Positions 7,035-7,625 of a stretch of DNA of 7,625 bases are shown here, piece after piece (position 1 is the first letter of the stretch; every line of letters starts with the position of its first letter). Both the position numbers and the translations under genes were made by a program. This DNA comes from JACPSX01 sp035288405 [NCBI: bacterium] (GTDB lineage Bacteria; JACPSX01), in contig DATEAK010000287.1 in the NCBI GenBank assembly GCA_035288405.1, forward strand, positions 1 to 7,625, written 5' to 3'. Under the pieces are notes generated by a model. The model made no database searches. It saw only the letters and a list, made by a program, of their open reading frames with translations, and was not told the origin of the DNA.

Positions 7035-7063
7035 AGCCTACGGACCGTTCAACGGGAAGTCAA
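7035..7063 (-). promoter_or_regulatory. Candidate sigma70-type promoter for the transporter operon
   Basis: On the minus strand, TTGACT (7063-7058) matches the -35 consensus at five of six bases. After exactly 17 bases comes TAGGCT (7040-7035), which matches the -10 consensus at the three most conserved positions (first T, A, last T). Transcription would start near 7028 and give a leader of about 115 bases before ATG 6912. The weak -10 keeps the confidence low. Confidence 0.3.
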
Positions 7064-7082
7064 TGCAATTTTTCCGAGATCG

Positions 7083-7090
7083 ATTATAAT
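7083..7090. promoter_or_regulatory. Palindromic -10 element (ATTATAAT) for the hydrolase gene
   Basis: TATAAT at 7085-7090 is a perfect plus-strand -10 hexamer, 66 bases before the hydrolase start codon. The surrounding octamer is its own reverse complement, so TATAAT is also read on the minus strand at 7088-7083. I found no good -35 hexamer at 16-18 bases on either side, so the element may need an activator or may be a chance match in an AT-rich stretch. Confidence 0.4.
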
Positions 7091-7125
7091 GGGCCTCACG
7101 GCACGAATCCGTAGCGAGGAATTCC

Positions 7126-7142
7126 CGGCAGAGAGAATGCCG
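7126..7142 (+). repeat. Small hairpin before the hydrolase ribosome-binding site
   Basis: CGGCA (7126-7130) and TGCCG (7138-7142) form a perfect 5-bp stem around a 7-base purine loop. It ends two bases before the GAGG ribosome-binding site at 7145-7148. It could tune translation of the hydrolase, but a stem this short is also expected by chance. Confidence 0.25.
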
Positions 7143-7156
7143 ACGAGGATAGCATC

Positions 7157-7625
7157 ATGGATCATCCGCAACTCACACTGGCCGAGGTAAAAGCCGAGAT
7201 CCTCAGGAGAGCGGGGAGGATTAATCCATTCGAGCATGTGGAAAAAACTGAAGTGGAGGAGGTTCTCTCTGGCCTCAACAGTCTTGAGCCGGATCATTGG
7301 GCAAGCCAGTGGGGGAAGATGGGCGCCCGCTACGAAGCAAAAGGAGAGGTCCTCGCAGGTCAGGCACATGCACAGGAAGCAGGTGAGGCCCTTTACCGAG
7401 CTTACGAATACTACCGGATCGCGCGATATCCTGTCCCCAGCAGCCCCGGGAAAATGGAGGCGTACCGGAGTGCCGTGCGCAACTACTTGAAAGCCGCTCC
7501 TACTCTCACTCCCCCGGTGCGGCGGGTGGAGATCCCCTTCGAAGAGAGCAAGGTAGTGGGCTATCTGCAAATCCCGGAGGGGACTGTGCGGCCCCCGGTG
7601 GTGCTCCATTGGGGCGGAGTCGACG
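7157..7625 (+). CDS. Alpha/beta hydrolase, DUF1100/FrsA-like, N-terminal part (3' truncated)
   Basis: The gene starts at ATG 7157, with GAGG at 7145-7148 eight bases upstream, and runs off the window after 156 residues. Residues 1 to about 118 form a helical N-terminal domain. It is rich in Trp and Tyr and includes DHWASQWGKMGARYEAKGEV (46-65), ALYRAYEYYRIARYPVP (78-94) and KMEAYRSAVRNYLKAAP (99-115). This pattern is familiar from the esterase/hydrolase family that includes FrsA-like proteins and the C-C bond hydrolase of nicotine breakdown, 2,6-dihydroxypseudooxynicotine hydrolase. The alpha/beta core begins near residue 121 (VRRVEIPFEESKVVGYLQIPEG) and reaches the oxyanion-loop region HWGGVD (151-156) at the edge. 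The nucleophile serine, acid and histidine lie outside the window, so catalytic competence cannot be judged. It is divergent from the transporter operon and may share its control region. Confidence 0.8.
   Translation, partial: MDHPQLTLAEVKAEILRRAGRINPFEHVEKTEVEEVLSGLNSLEPDHWASQWGKMGARYEAKGEVLAGQAHAQEAGEALYRAYEYYRIARYPVPSSPGKMEAYRSAVRNYLKAAPTLTPPVRRVEIPFEESKVVGYLQIPEGTVRPPVVLHWGGVD

Larger units (their letters stand above)
6913..7156. other. Divergent control region between the operon and the hydrolase gene
   Basis: This 244-base region separates two divergent start codons and must hold the 5' signals of both. I see no convincing small gene in it. From left to right on the plus strand it holds the operon leader with a hairpin at 6953-6980, a perfect inverted repeat at 7006-7022, a candidate minus-strand promoter at 7035-7063, a perfect -10 hexamer at 7085-7090, and a small hairpin at 7126-7142 just before the hydrolase ribosome-binding site. 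Confidence 0.7.

Noticed and set aside
7091-7156. Riboswitch or other structured RNA in the hydrolase leader
   Set aside because: The leader would be only about 60 bases long with one 5-bp stem, too little for any riboswitch fold I can recognise.
7049-7609. Minus-strand open frame of 186 codons at the right edge
   Set aside because: It overlaps the hydrolase gene on the opposite strand and crosses the divergent promoter region. It has no recognisable family pattern, whereas the hydrolase frame has both a ribosome-binding site and family motifs.

Overview
The window looks like a piece of a moderately GC-rich bacterial chromosome (by eye; not counted), probably an environmental heterotroph. 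The signal peptides, Shine-Dalgarno sites and binding-protein-dependent ABC transporter show it is bacterial. The sequence alone does not place it in a phylum. I see no tRNA, rRNA, CRISPR array, transposase or phage gene.

Layout. The left edge (1-456, +) is the C-terminal end of an extended short-chain dehydrogenase/NAD-dependent epimerase that enters from outside the window. A convergent gap of about 117 bases follows. Then five genes on the minus strand run from 6912 down to 574 and read as one operon. In transcription order they are: a periplasmic substrate-binding protein (6912-5812); a second, paralogous binding protein (5784-4733) broken by a one-base frameshift; a fused two-domain ABC permease (4631-2844); an ornithine cyclodeaminase/mu-crystallin family protein (2768-1704); and the transporter ATPase (1674-574). 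Intergenic gaps are 27, 101, 75 and 29 bases. A divergent gene (from 7157, +, running off the right edge) encodes the N-terminal part of an alpha/beta hydrolase with a helical N-terminal domain, of the DUF1100/FrsA-like kind. The 244-base divergent region (6913-7156) holds a perfect TATAAT hexamer inside a palindrome, a candidate minus-strand promoter and a perfect 6-5-6 inverted repeat that may be an operator.

How it fits together. The binding proteins would capture a substrate outside the inner membrane, the fused permease would carry it in, and the ATPase would power import. The family is usually annotated as Fe(3+), polyamine or 2-aminoethylphosphonate-type uptake. Here the adjacent-tyrosine iron signature is missing in both binding proteins, and an ornithine cyclodeaminase-family enzyme sits between the permease and ATPase genes. 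Together these favour a small organic, probably nitrogen-containing, substrate over iron. The divergent hydrolase may act in the same catabolic route, but that is inference.

The most concrete anomaly is the frameshift in the second binding protein. A run of five C (5603-5607, plus strand) needs one more base to restore a 350-residue protein that matches its neighbour residue for residue across the junction. It may be a sequencing or assembly error, a recent pseudogene or a slippage site. I found no convincing evidence of a wholly new system.
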